The notes beneath the pieces are model-generated. The model saw only the letters and a program-made list of their open reading frames with translations, searched no databases and had not been told where the DNA came from. A DNA stretch of 64,000 bases. It comes from Eudorina sp. 2006-703-Eu-15. Taxonomy: Eukaryota; Chlorophyta; Chlorophyceae; Chlamydomonadales; Volvocaceae. The position numbers and the translations under genes are program-made. The stretch is from assembly GCA_003117195.1 (NCBI GenBank), contig BDSI01000004.1, forward strand, positions 1,607,290 to 1,671,289, given 5' to 3'. Shown here in pieces: positions 1-12,030 of this stretch (positions are counted from its first letter, which is position 1; each line of letters opens with the position of its first letter).

Positions 1-412
1 CTGGCACGCGGTCTCAGGCCCTGGCACGCGGTCTCAGGCCGTGGCACGCGGTCTCAGGTCTCGGCACGCGGTCTCAGGTCTCGGCACGCGGTCTCAGGCC
101 CCGGCTACCGGTCTCAGGCCGTGGCACGCGGTCTCAGGCCCTGGCACGCGGTCTCAGGCCCTGGCACGCGGTCTCAGGTCTCGGCACGCGGTCTCAGGCC
201 CCGGCTACCGGTCTCAGGCCCCGGCACGCGGTCTCAGGCCCTGGCACGCGGTCTCAGGCCCCGGCACGCGGTCTCAGGCCCTGGCACGCGGTCTCAGGCC
301 CTGACACGCGGTCTCAGGCCCTGGCACGCGGTCTCAGGCTCTGGCACGCGGTCTCAGGCCCCGGCTACCGGTCTCAGGCCCCGGCACGCGGTCTCAGGCC
401 CTGGCACGCGGT
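1..412. repeat. 20-bp GC-rich minisatellite, about 20 copies
   Basis: About twenty head-to-tail copies of a 20-bp unit (ggcacgcggtctcaggccct) with a few substitutions, for example 'ctaccg' for 'cacgcg' in three copies. The array begins before the window and stops at about 412. Since 20 is not a multiple of three, frames running through it shift from unit to unit and coding is unlikely. If the kinase-like gene to its right begins outside the window, the array could lie in one of its introns. Confidence 0.95.
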
Positions 413-1028
413 TCCATTTCGCGCCAGTGATGTGTGTGAGGTACACTTTACCGTGTTGAAACTTGAACTGAATACTACTGTCCTTTTTAGTGGTAGTTTT
501 GTAGGTAAGGTTGATTGATTCAATGGGTTTCTTAGCTTTACTCATTTCCGCGCAAGCATATTGTCAATTAATTGCAAATGAATGATTGCTCTACAACGTA
601 AGCATTAAATAGAAAGGCAGACCAGTTTGTTTCTGACCGGTTACTACTTACCGCACAGTACTCGGGAATTCAGCGCGGTACAGTAAATTAGGTCCGCGGT
701 ACAGGCCCGAATTAGTGCAAATTAGCGCTAACTCCCAGCCGCACTAATTCACCCTATTTCATGCGATATGCAAACATCGGGTATAATAATTGCGCGTGTT
801 TGTTTCATGCTGGAGGCCAAAAGCTCGCGGAGCACGTCCGTTGTCCTAGGCTGCTCGCCTATTTCTGCTCTCAAAATCTATTTTTTTATTGAACTTGTTC
901 CTCACCGGTATGAGGTGGCCAAATATGCTGGTCGCCTGGGCAACAGGTCGAGGGGTGTAGCTGGGATAACTCTCACCGTTGCACACAAGAACAGCTCATC
1001 TAAGCTGCATGAAAGTTCTGGAACACAG
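413..1028. other. No clear gene; AT-richer spacer or intron
   Basis: Moderately AT-rich sequence between the minisatellite and the first recognisable kinase exon. I looked for a kinase glycine-rich loop and beta-3 lysine (AxK) on the plus strand and did not see them, so the N-lobe is either in exons left of the window or missing. No tRNA or other structured RNA was recognised. Confidence 0.4.
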
Positions 1029-4000
1029 CTCATGCCGGCTTGGCAAAAAAGATGGCATACCGGGACATCAAGGACTGGTCTCCCTGCTGAACGCCAGGCC
1101 GCTTGGCTTGTGCGTCTCGGAATTGACGGTATATGCTTGGAGCCTTTGCTCTGCCGTTCGTAGACTTCATGGCGAGAGTGGGGTGAGTCGAGAGACTCGT
1201 TGCGCCGTGCGGTCCCCACCGCCCAGCTCCACATCGCAGATGGGAATCGCCGTTGCATTTTTATCGCTTGCGTCCTTCGTTTTGGTCCCCTCCGGCAAGC
1301 CGTGGTCGACAATCGAGCGGAACCCGGGCATGTTTACACCTTGTGCCCAACAACCTTCTGAAGGCTTCTTGTTTTCTGGCACTCTGACAGAATCCCCATG
1401 GTGCCTTGGAGCTGGGCAACGTCCTTGTTCGTTGCGAGGACTTCGCAATTATCCTGCCTTCGACGCGACAGCGACCGAGCCCCCGGGCATGCGGCCTCCA
1501 CGCCAGCCTCACCGGCGATGGCAAGAGCCCCTCCTCAAAGTCCACAGCTGTGCCCCAGTCCCCGGCGGCAGCTGGTAAGGGAGGCGCCCCAGCGACGCCA
1601 GCGGCCGTCGTTGCCGCCGGCACCGCCGGCACTTGCGCTTCTTCCAGCAGCCCAGAGACTCCCGATGCCGGCGTCCCAGGCGGCTGCCGTGCACAGTACC
1701 TGAGCAACGACGGTGCAGGCGCATCAGCGGGAACTGGCGGCAGTAGCATCAGCTCCACCGGCAGCAGCAGCGGAGAAAGCGCCAGCAGCCCCTGTAGCGC
1801 AGCCGGGAACGACGCCGCGACGGAGAGAACGTCCTGCAACGGTTGCAGATCCGGGATCACCGTTGCCGAGGTCAGCAGCTCGGTGGCGGCCCCGGACGGG
1901 GAGCCGAGGAGCGCCGCCCACAACAGCACGGCGGCACGGACAACCGGATGGTATAAGGCCCCCGAGCAGCTCATGGGAATGCCGTACGGCCAAGCTGCAG
2001 GTACGGCATGGCCTTTCTGTCCCGTGCGTGGCTTGGGTGCTGGGCCCCGATGAGCGCATCTTGACAGTATCTCCTGCTGCATTTACTGTCCTCTTTTCGA
2101 TCACACTCATCTTACTTGAAAACGGATGATAACAAAGTTAATTGAGTTATGCGTGTCATCGGGGTTTGAGGGCAGTCGAGCCGATTATCCATCTAGAGCG
2201 AAGGCTGCGGAAACCACATCCGGGCATCGGAATCTGGCGACGTGCTGGCAGCATCTTTCCTTTTGGTCGACGCCTGGTCCCCGCAGATATTTTTGCTTTG
2301 GGCTGCATATTGGCCGAGCTGGCCACCGGTCAGCCGCTGTTCCCCGGCGCGTCGGTCGCGGAGCAACTCGGGCGGATGGTGCGAGTGCTGGGTCCCATGG
2401 GTCAGTGCGGGCAGGCTGAGCGGCGAACCGGCTGCGCCGGTCCTGCTGCGAGTTTCCCCCTCGGCTCGCCGGTTGCATTCGCGGCGGCCGCAGCAGCAGC
2501 AGCTGCGGCAGCCGACGCCGCTAGCTCCGCCGGAGCCATGCCAGCCGTTCTGGGATCTGGGGCATCCAGTGCGAGCGGCGGCGGCGCCATCGCCGCCAGC
2601 GGCGCCGCCGGCGGCACCGTCGGCGGCGGAGCCGCGCCGCGGCCGGTGCTTCGGACGTGGCTGCTGCGTCAGATGTCGTGTCCAGGGCTCCTGCCGGGAT
2701 GCGAAGCTGCGTCCTTACCTGGGCCAACAGCGGCGGCGGCGGCGGCGGCCGCGGCGGCGGCTGGAGGGGCGGCCGAGGAGATGTTTGTGGACCTGGTGGA
2801 GGCGTGTCTGCAGCCTGACCCCACTGTACGGCCCACTGCGGAGCAGATCTTGCAGATGCCGTACTTTAAGTGTTGCCGTATTGCACCGCACGGCGTCCGC
2901 GTCAGCGGCGGCGGCGGCGGCAATGCAACCTCAACTGCAACAGCGACACCGGCAGGATTGTACGATATTAACAGCCGCCCTCAGCACCAGCAACTGTCAC
3001 GGCTTGCTTTGTCCATCCCTTCTTCCGTCGCGCCGCTAGAGTCGCCTGCAACGCTGAGCCCGACGCATGCGCTGGCGCCAGGGCAACGAACTAACCGCCG
3101 TATGACAGGAGGCAGAATCTCGGTCCCTGCGCTGCAAGAGGAGCTCACATCCAGCGCACCGCTGCCCAGCATCTCTTCTCCGAACGGCCAGATGCCTCTC
3201 TCCTGGATGGCGGGTTCAGCGTCGCCTGCGACGCCACCGCAGTCTCGGTGCGGCCCAGGTACCCCTGACCCACGGGTCGGTGGATCCGCAGCTGCTGTTC
3301 CTACTGCTGGTGCGGCGGCAGCAGGCCCGGCTGCTACCGCTGCTGCGCTACGCAGGTCGCGTGAGGCAGCCTTGGCGGCGGCCGCCGCTCCGGCCGCCGT
3401 ACGACTTCCCGGCGCCGAGCCGGCGCCTGCTCGCGCCCTCCAGAGCCGCAGGGAGGCCCGGGAGGCCCGTGGGTCGGAGAGTGCCCTGGACTTGCCTCTG
3501 ATGCTGCTGCAGGGCTCCCCGCGGGCCGCGGCGCGGTACCAGCAGCGCACGAAGCGGCAGAGCCCCGAGCGCAGGTCGCTGCCGCTGTTCCTGCAGCGGA
3601 ATACGGGGTTCATGCCGGAGCTAGCGCCGCCGTCTTTCGCAGCCGATGAGGACCAGTACGACATGGTGGGTGTACGGCCACATGCCGTATGTCGTATAGA
3701 TTGTATGGCACTCTCAGGCGAAAACCCGAAACCTGAAACCCAGCGCCTTTTCAGTGGCCAAATGTACGGAATGTCCTGTGGCGTGTCGAGGGTGGGTTCG
3801 GTGATGTGCCCTCACGCCCCCCGTTCGTCGCTCCCGCTGTCCTCCGTCACGGCAACCGCCGGTCTCGGTCCACGGCGACCGCCGGTCGCGCGGGCCCGGT
3901 CCAGTGGGCCGGGGCGAGACCAAACGTGCTTTGCTGGAATCCTGCTCGGTGGTTCGAACCCCGTACGACACGTATAACGCGAACACCCCTGCGTCAGATG

Positions 4001-6132
4001 TGCACAGGACCCACATCACTAACGTCCAAAAGGGGACAACCGAAGAGGGACACGCCGCCTAACCGACCCATGGGGCAGCTGGTAGGACGGTTCTTAAAAC
4101 TGCGCACTGCCCCACGCAGGGCCCCCCGGGTCAGTGTACGACTGGAGAGGAGCGAGATGAGGGCGCCACCGGCAGCGCCGCTGCTTCCGGCGCCGCCGCC
4201 GCACGCCCGATATTGCCTGCGGCCAGCGCCGCCGCAGCGGCCGGGGGACCGGCAGGCCCCAGCTCTCAACCCAGCATCAGCCGCGTCGCTACGCACCCCA
4301 GTAACGCCCACATGCGGCGAGTCAGTGGCGGCTGTGCCGTACCGTCCGGCATGCCGTCCCTGTGCTCCCGGCGCGCCGGCGCCGCGACGCCGTCTCCGCT
4401 GGTGATCCCCGACGGTGCTCCTTACGGCCCTGGTTCCGGAGCCACGCCGCCGGGGACGCACTCGTCGGCGCCCGGCGGATTCTTCCGAGATGGCCTGGCC
4501 GCGACGGGTTATCGTGCAAGTAGTGGCGCGCCCGCGGTATGGCTGACAGCCGTACCGCAGACGCAGGGCCCTCGGGGAAGTTCCGTCCCGCCTTCACAAT
4601 CTGGAGATCAACACCATCACCAGCAGCGGCAGCAGGCGCATCCTCAGCATCCAGATAAGCAGCAGCAGAGGCAGCACCAGCCGTTCTACAGGCGCATCTC
4701 CGGTCTCAGCCTCGGGGACGGGCTGCAGCCGCCAGGCGAGGACGACAAGTTGCACGACAGGCAGTGGACGTGCGCTGAGGTGGCGGCGGCGCTCGCGGCG
4801 CATTTGCCGCTGTCGCCGGAGAAGGACGGCGGCCGGTCGACGCCGGCGGCGCAGTGTGTCTGGCGGTATCCGCAGCCGCCGCAGGGTCTGGATCCCACTG
4901 ACCCACGGGTCGCGCTCGCACAGGCGCAGCAACAGATCATGCACCTGCAAGCCGCGCTGGGCAGCAACCGGTCAGCGAGGCGCAGCCATTCTGAGTCCCA
5001 GTTGGTGGCCGGGCCTACTGACCCATGGGTTGATGCTGAGTTGGGCTCCGGAACCGGGCCGGGCTGTGTGGGGCGCTGGCCAGTGGCTGCCCCGGTATTG
5101 TTGCCGCCGCGGGATGCTGCGGTCTCGGGTCGCTGCCTGGCCGCGATGAGGGCTGCGGCGCTGGGGTCTGGGGCCGTGTCGGAGGCGGGCGGTGAGGAGC
5201 GGAGGGACGAGGAAATCGCGCCGGCGACAGGCGCTGCTACATCCGCAGGCGCTGCATCAGGGTCTGCAAATCGGGACATGTGGCCGACGCTGAGTCGAAT
5301 GCAGCTGAGGTCTGCCAGGTGGAACGGCGCGGCGGGGGGCGTCCCCGGCGTCGGGGGAGGTGGCGTCGGCGTCGGCATCGCCATCGGCGGCAAGCCGCTC
5401 TCGGAGAACGGCGGCCGCGGCCCGCTGCCGCGGCTGCTCAACGTCCTTCAGCGGGAGCTAATCGCGCAGCACCAGCATGTGTCGTACTCGACCAGCGGCG
5501 GCGGCGCCGCCAGCGGGCGCTTCCACACGTCGCTGGACGGCGACACGCTGCGTCAGCTCTCCGAAGTGTGCGAGTCCACCTCCAGCGGCAGCGAGATCCG
5601 ACTGCCCGTCATCTTGTCCGTGACGCAGCCGGCGAACGACAACGGCGGCGCCGCCGATGGTGGCGGCGCGTCTGTGGGGGCACCCGCGTCAGACACCGAG
5701 GGTCAATTGGCCGCGTTGCTGGCGTTCCGCAATGCCATGGCCGCAGAGAGCAACGGCGGCGGTGGCGACGGCAGCGACGCGGCGGCCGGGGCGGCGGCAG
5801 GTCTCAGCGGCCTGTCGCCGGCGGCGGCGGCAACAGCCAAAGGTCTCGCGCAGAGAGCCCGGGAGAGGCTGCGGCAGTACTTCAGCGAGGACGGCAGCGC
5901 CGCCAGCGCCGCAGCAGCTGCCGCCGCCGCCGCCGTCGCCACCGGGCCGTTGCCGGGGCTGCGCGGCGAGATCAGTGTTTCGGCCGGCGGGGCAAGCGGC
6001 GGCGACGCCGAAGGCGGCAAGGCTGGCGGCAAGGCCAGTGGAAAACGCGCGCTGATGAGCACCCTGTCTCGTGCACTCCGGCTGGGGACTTCCATTAAGC
6101 AGAAGGTGGCGCCCGAAAAGAAGCCGCGATAG
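1029..6132 (+). CDS. CMGC/CDKL-like protein kinase homologue, probable pseudokinase (N-lobe not in window)
   Basis: Exon model 1029-1182, 1391-2000, 2287-3665, 4120-6132 (stop tag); all three joins keep frame (phases 0, 1, 0) and use GTGAGT, GTACGG and GTGGGT donors. Exon 1 ends with an alphaE-like helix (YAWSLCSAVRRLHG). Exon 2 begins with the VIb region, HGALELGN, where active kinases have HRDxKxxN, then NVLV and, at DFG spacing, PST; a Ser/Ala-rich insert of about 160 residues follows before WYKAPEQLMG. Exon 3 carries DIFALGCILAEL, a CMGC-type PLFPG segment, an Ala-rich insert, and the subdomain XI sequence DPTVRPTAEQIL. The remaining 900 or so residues are low-complexity. Known from the family: CDKL kinases have this C-lobe pattern and several act in cilia. 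Inferred: loss of catalysis. Weak points: the first exon boundary and the missing N-lobe. Confidence 0.62.
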
Positions 6133-9100
6133 CGGGAAAGGTCGCGGAGCTCTCTTTCGGTTGACGCGACGAAGCAGCGGATTGGCACTGGCGCGATTGC
6201 GCATTCCGCGATTGCATGAATCATGCTGCCGAGCTAGCTGCCTTGGGATTGGGCGACGCCGGGGATTGGTGGCCACCCGGGGGCGGCCCGGGGCCTCCAC
6301 AGCTGTGCTGGGGTCCACCGGGCAGCGCTGAAAGGAGTAAAGCGGGAACTACTTGGCAGGGGAGGAACGACTTGAAGTCCGATGGCGCGAGTTGGGTCAT
6401 TTCAGGGCAATAGCAGCGCGAAGAGCTTCTGGAAGCTGTACGAACGGAGTTGCAATGTCGTACCGGAAGCGCGCTGCCGTACTACAACGCAGAGGGGCAT
6501 GTGCAGACGAGTGGGTTGCCGGGTGTATGTGTGGTTTGGAAATTGCGATGTCCTCGCATCAACCGCTGACATCAATCCCCGGGGCTCCAGGTCAGCTCGC
6601 CGACACTGATTTTGCCGACGGCGCCGGCGTGCGCGGAGCGCCGCGAGGCGCGGTGTCCGTCGTACAGCACCCATGGCATCAAGGACACCGGCACCTGCGG
6701 CAACTACAGCGTGTATGCGCCTGGAGTGTGGAGTGTATGTGTGCATCTATTTACGTCGCCGCTGGGAGCTCCGCCTCCTCCTCACGGCGCGTTCCTACCT
6801 GAAGGTCCTAGAAATTGTCTGTCTGCAAAGTTAATTGCGTGTAGGGAACAATAGAAATCTCGATATTGCAGGATGCTGGTCGATGGATTCAGGCCGGTCC
6901 TCCTGCCTGCCTGCCTGCCTGCCTGCGGGCTTTGGGAGTTGCATATGATCATGGGGGGACACAGGCGCCTGAATGCTTTTCTCTGGATCCCGAGAGTTGG
7001 TTCGTGTGCTGATGGTTGTTGAGGGGCGGTTGTCGGATACGGTTATGGCATTGGGACGATGGATGGACCGTTGCCGTTCTCGGGCGCTTCAGAGCCACAC
7101 CCGAAGCCGCAGGGTTTTAGGGCGTTTCAGAGCCGCAGCCGTAGCCGCAACCCCAGCATATTTTTCGAGAACTTACATGTACGGCACTTGCACGACATGG
7201 TTTTGAGGGCGAGCTCCGTCTCCGCTGTGAGCCTGTATTCCCTTTCCCGGGGGGCCCGGGAGGGAGGGGGGTTAACACTGCGGACGACCAGAGACGGCGG
7301 ACGGACAAACCCGCGGACGATGGGGGCGCCGGCTGTCTCGGGCACCGCAGCACGTGGCGTGCCTGAGACGTGTTGCCCTCCCGCTGTCTACGGTGTCCGG
7401 CTCAGATCGTACAACGTACAACTGAAAGTGCAGCGATCCGAGACCATCCCCAGCGGGCTGTCTGGATCTCCCCCGGAGCAGTTTATCTGTTGAGTCTATT
7501 GAGACTCTCCGCAGCCCCTGGGGCCCCTCGCGCTTGAGGGGCTGAACGCAGCGAGGAGTGGGGCGGCTTGCTGCCGGGGCGCACGGCCTTCCTTTCGCAA
7601 TAAAATTGTTCAAGACATTTTCGCTGTAGGTGCGGGAGGGAGATTGGCGGGCAGGGGCGCTGTGGGGGAGGGGGGGACGTGATCCTCGGGCTTGCGGCAG
7701 CGCATCCACGTGCGGCCCATTCGCGGCGGGATGGATGGATGGATGGGGTCGTCTGATCGCTTCGCGGATTGGCGCTCTCGACCCTCTCGCGTGTGGACAT
7801 TGGAAGTACGCGGCGGGGTCAAGTGAAGGGGCCCCCATCAAGCCATACAGCCGTACCATGTCGTACACAGTCGTACACACATCAGTCTACCAGGGGCACC
7901 GTCACGGCGCGTTAGTCAAGAGCCAGTCACGTGTCCACTCTCTGACCCTCACGTTTGACTGGCCGGGTACGATACGGACAGGGCGCACCGCAAGCAGGTT
8001 GTCCCGGTGTCACGTTGTTAGGTCGGGGGGCTGGTGGCGAGCTGGCGACGTGAATCCTCCTGACAGCCAACTGCTGAACAAGAGAGACGGTCCGCGCAAT
8101 TTGCGGCCACCGCTCGAGACATGCACCTTACGCTCTTGCCCTGCATTGATATTTGTTTCGACGCGTCATCACTCGGGGTACGGCAACACGTACGGCACAC
8201 GCCCCGAGTGCGGATGCCGTACACGCCCCGACCCCGCTCCGGCTGTGTTGAATCCCGAACCCCAACCTCGCCCGAGCCGAGCGGACGGCGTCGGGGACGA
8301 CTTTTTGCGATTCATAGGCGACGGAGGACGGAGGTGGTAGTCTGATAACAGCCACATGCACGTTGTCAGGGCGGTACGGTCGCTGCGCAACAGCGTTGGC
8401 GATGACGATGTGGGAACGTGCAGGGTGTCATTGTAGGCGGCATCTAGCGTGTCGGAGGCGCATGCGCCCGTTTGTTTATGTGTCGGCTGCTGGTTTGACA
8501 TTGCGAGGCCAGGCTGCGCCTTCTCCATGGGCACAAGCACATTTGGATGATAATAAATCTTATTTATTATTTTCGTAAGCGTTCGGTTGGTGGTTGGGCG
8601 GACGGGCAATGGATGTCGGTTTGTTAGTTGGCGCGCGCGATGGATGCAGGTGTATATCGGAAGCGGGTTGGCTGGGAAGGCAGGGGCGCATGTGTATATG
8701 GCGGTTGGATGTCGGTTGTGATGGCGGTTTGATGGCGGTTGCATCCCCCTTCAAGGGCCTCCTGTGCGACATCGGGGCGCAGCGGTGCCACGTGGGTACC
8801 ACTTCAGTGCTCACCGGACGACTGACAGCGTTGGAGCTGTACGTTCCCTCACAATGTCACAAACCCGGACTGGATAAACATGACATACCCGGCCAATAGC
8901 GCGAAGCCGCGGGAGCTACCGTGTCAGACGCGCCGGTGCCTCGGCTGCACAGTGGCGCGCGACGCAGCAGATCTCCCCAGATCTTCCTGGGTCTAAGGAT
9001 TGACCGTGATTCTGGCGCATTCTGCAGGCGACGTTTGTTGGGTGCCGTACTGGTGGGCATATGATGTCCTGGTAGCTGGTACCTGCTTTTAAAGTCTCCC

Positions 9101-10635
9101 TGAGCGGCGGTGTGCGGCGGGGTACACATACGGTAGCCAGGGCCCGCCGCACAGCGCCTCGACCTCACCCGCTGCGGTGTGGACAACATCGTCATCGTCT
9201 GCGGATTTTAAAGCGGTCACTATTAGTAATTAATAACAATGCTTACGCGCAAGCGCAACTTCATGCCAGCAACCGTGCTACACCTCGTCGGTGTTTGTTC
9301 TTAACTGAAAAGGGTGTTGACCGTTGGCGGTTGCGCATGTCAGCCGCCGCCGCGCCATTGGTACGGCCTCTTTATGATGTCCTGTATATCAATATATGCC
9401 ATTTGGATGAGACGTCGGCCTTCTTGCAAGAAAGATACTTCGTACTCGCATTCAGACAGATATCCTGTGTGTAGTATATTACTGGTAGGCCTGTTCGTAA
9501 TGGAGCGTTATTTCGTTGGATTTCTAGCCAGTTTTGCGGCCCCCTCGCTCGCAACCATCAACCATATTGGACCTCGCAACCATCAACCATATTGGCCGGC
9601 AACGCCACCTACATAGTTGGTGCACGATCTGTACGGCAACCATTCGAGGTGCATGGTGTGTATGGCGACTAGTTGAGTGCACGGCGGATGCAGGTCATGT
9701 ACGGTACGTTTACTCGCACCCGATACCGATGACGACGTCACCATGTCAATGGGTCCTGCCTCCGCGCAGCCTGCCGGCCGCCCCACCCGTAAGCAGGTTT
9801 TACACACACGGGCTACTACAGCGTATCCAATCCGCCGCGGGGCGCCGTCGCACTCTGAGGGGGCCGCCACGCGCCAACCCGCCCGGCAGCGCCCCTGTCC
9901 CCTCCGGGGGGGAGAGCCGCACCCCGGTGCAGCCCGCCACGGAGTCAAGGGCCCTCATACGGCCCGAATGGACCTGGACGAGCCCCCCCCCCGTGAGGTC
10001 GGCATGGGTCAGGCTGGGAGGAGGAGGAGGAGGAGGACGCGACCGACACAGTCCGCTGTTGTTCCATCTTCCCTGTGCAGCGCAAGACAAGAGGGGCAGA
10101 AGACGAGCGTCGCGCACCGGACCATGCCGGTGCTGCCTGGTCGCGCGCGCACCGGACGGACCATGCCGCACCGCGGGGGGGACGGGAACACGGCATGGCC
10201 AGGATGGAACCCTACCGGGCAGCCCCTCGGGCAGTCGAGGTGCGCGATATCGATGCCCTGGCCCACCGTCCAGTTGGCGGCATCACCGTCCAGGTGCGGC
10301 TTCGGCTGCAGCGCCTTCCAGCCAGAGCTCAAGCGACGCCATTCCCCTGGCAACGCCGCCCCCGGCCCCCGGGCCCCCTCACCGCCCAACGAGTCACCAA
10401 CCCCGCCGCGCCGCGTCTTCTTCTTTAGTCGCGCGCAAAGACCGCGTGAGCGCTTACTTAGCACCCTACCCTCCTGCTCCTCTCCTGCTCCTCTGGTCGA
10501 GTGACTCGTCACTGCTCCCCACCACAAGCAACGAAGAACCGTCAGATACAGGTATGCAGGACCGTAGCCAGACCGTAGCAGGACCGTAGCAGGACGACAC
10601 ATCTGGGTCAATCCCTTGTCGGCGTCCGCTGTAAC

Positions 10636-10660
10636 GTTCGTTCGTTCATTCATTCATTCA
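10636..10660. repeat. TTCG/TTCA microsatellite
   Basis: Tetranucleotide run: three TTCG-type units followed by TTCA units. It follows a GTCCGCTGTAA word that recurs near 11484. Confidence 0.7.
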
Positions 10661-11583
10661 AATCTGGGTGCGAACATGTCACCACCTGCACAAGGCTGGC
10701 TCGCTGGCAGGCGGCAGACGGACACCCGGCACCCCACGACAGGCAGGCGCCGACACTGCCGCCGATTGGACACTCTACCGTACTCTCAATGTCTCAATGC
10801 CTCAAGTTGTCGCAATGTGCGGTGTACTGGAGGGAATCCCAATCGAGGGATGGAACGCACATGCGCATGCACGTGCACCCCATATGCACAGCGCGTGGGA
10901 GACTAACCGCCCTCAGCGCCATCATATTGAACCCCCCCAAACGTCCGGAGAGGCCGTCCCCTGTCAGCCTCTCACCCCGCCCCCCGTGTCTTCACCGTCT
11001 TTGCCATCGCTCCTTTCCAGCCAGCCCCCTCCTCCTCCTCCTCCTCCTCCACACAACCACGCACCCAAATGACGTGTCATCGTCCCTCCCTCAAACCCTC
11101 GCATGCACTCCGCAGCTCCCGGGGGTTTTGGCCCTTTCGGGCCTCTCATCCGCCCGTCGAGCTCATTGCGATGTGGGCATATCTATTTATTAACTCGGGA
11201 TGCGCGGCCTTCTGATGCTTGATGTGATTCGCTCTTCATCCCATTCATTCGACTGGTACCAGCCGAACCGCCGGGCGCTCGTGATCCTCCTCCTCCTCGT
11301 CCTCCATGTGGTACGTCAGTCAGAAACCGCCCGGGTGCCACCGACCGCAGCGCCGCTAGCGGGGTATCCCTGACAGGCACCGACAAACCCATTGGATAAG
11401 CCCGCGGTGGACCTTCATGATTCATTCATTCATCCATTCTTCCACACCTCCTCAGCCAGGTCTCAGCGGCAACGGGTCGAAGTCCGCTGTAAACCTCTAA
11501 TCCTTCATTCACACACCGGCATGCCGTGCATATCCCGCCCAGCGAACTAAAGACCTGGCGCCATGGCCGGCCGCGACCCGCGG

Positions 11584-11641
11584 GTCAGCCGTCAGGCACG
11601 CCTTCAGCCGTCAGGCACGCCTTCAGCCGTCAGGCACGCCA
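11584..11641. repeat. Short 20-bp tandem repeat, three copies
   Basis: Three near-identical copies of gtcaggcacgccttcagcc, in the spacer downstream of the SAXO-Hsp70 gene. Confidence 0.75.
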
Positions 11642-11957
11642 GTCACTGCGGAGCACAGCATGATCGCCGTCGCCGCTTTTTAACTTCTGCCTATGTACAA
11701 TCGCCTGCGCTCCGGTCCCCCCTCTAGGGTCCCGATCGCCAGGCGCGGCCCACGACCCGCGGGTCGGTCCTCATCCGCGCTGTTTCGGGCTGTCGGTGTT
11801 GTCCGCACCGGTCGGCTCTCCACCTGTTGGCCCCCGACCGGGCCATGGACCCCTTCGACGGTGCCGCCGAGGCGCCGTTCCCAGACACCGAACCACGCCA
11901 CCCTCGCAACCCGATTCCGTGTTTCAGCTCTTTCCGACCCCCTCTCATGTCAACCAG

Positions 11958-12012
11958 GACAGCGGATGTCAAAACCGGGACAGCGCATGTCAAAACCGGG
12001 GCAGCGGATGTC
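11958..12012. repeat. 20-bp tandem repeat in the likely 3'UTR of the minus-strand gene
   Basis: Nearly three copies of a 20-bp unit (ggacagcggatgtcaaaacc), ending 18 bp from the stop codon of the minus-strand SAXO-Hsp70 gene, so probably transcribed in its 3' untranslated region. Confidence 0.7.
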
Positions 12013-12030
12013 TCTCCCGAGTTCCCCCCT

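Larger units (their letters stand above)
6133..12030. other. 5.9-kb intergenic region, no gene identified
   Basis: No recognisable protein family on either strand. It holds (CTGC)n near 6902-6926, (TGGA)n near 7728-7746, many CCGTAC/GTACGG words (for example 7845-7890 and 8176-8230), TTCA/TTCG runs at 10636-10660 and short tandem repeats near 11584-11641. GC-rich stretches at 9830-10500 are open in several frames; a minus-strand segment at about 10170-10440 might be an exon of an unrecognised gene, but splice sites and homology are not convincing. The 3' untranslated regions of the converging flanking genes must also lie here. Confidence 0.5.

Noticed and set aside
3945..3970. tRNA-like B box (ggttcgaacc)
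   Set aside because: The flanking bases do not form a five-pair T stem and no A box, anticodon arm or acceptor stem surrounds it; it lies in intron 3 of the kinase-like gene.
2142..3977. Continuation of the kinase exon frame beyond 3665
   Set aside because: After a GTGGGT donor at 3666 the sequence becomes intron-like (repeated GTACGG words) and the next exon at 4120 resumes in the same phase.
9534..10589. Long overlapping open frames on both strands
   Set aside because: Typical of GC-rich non-coding DNA where several frames stay open; no domain and no consistent splice sites.
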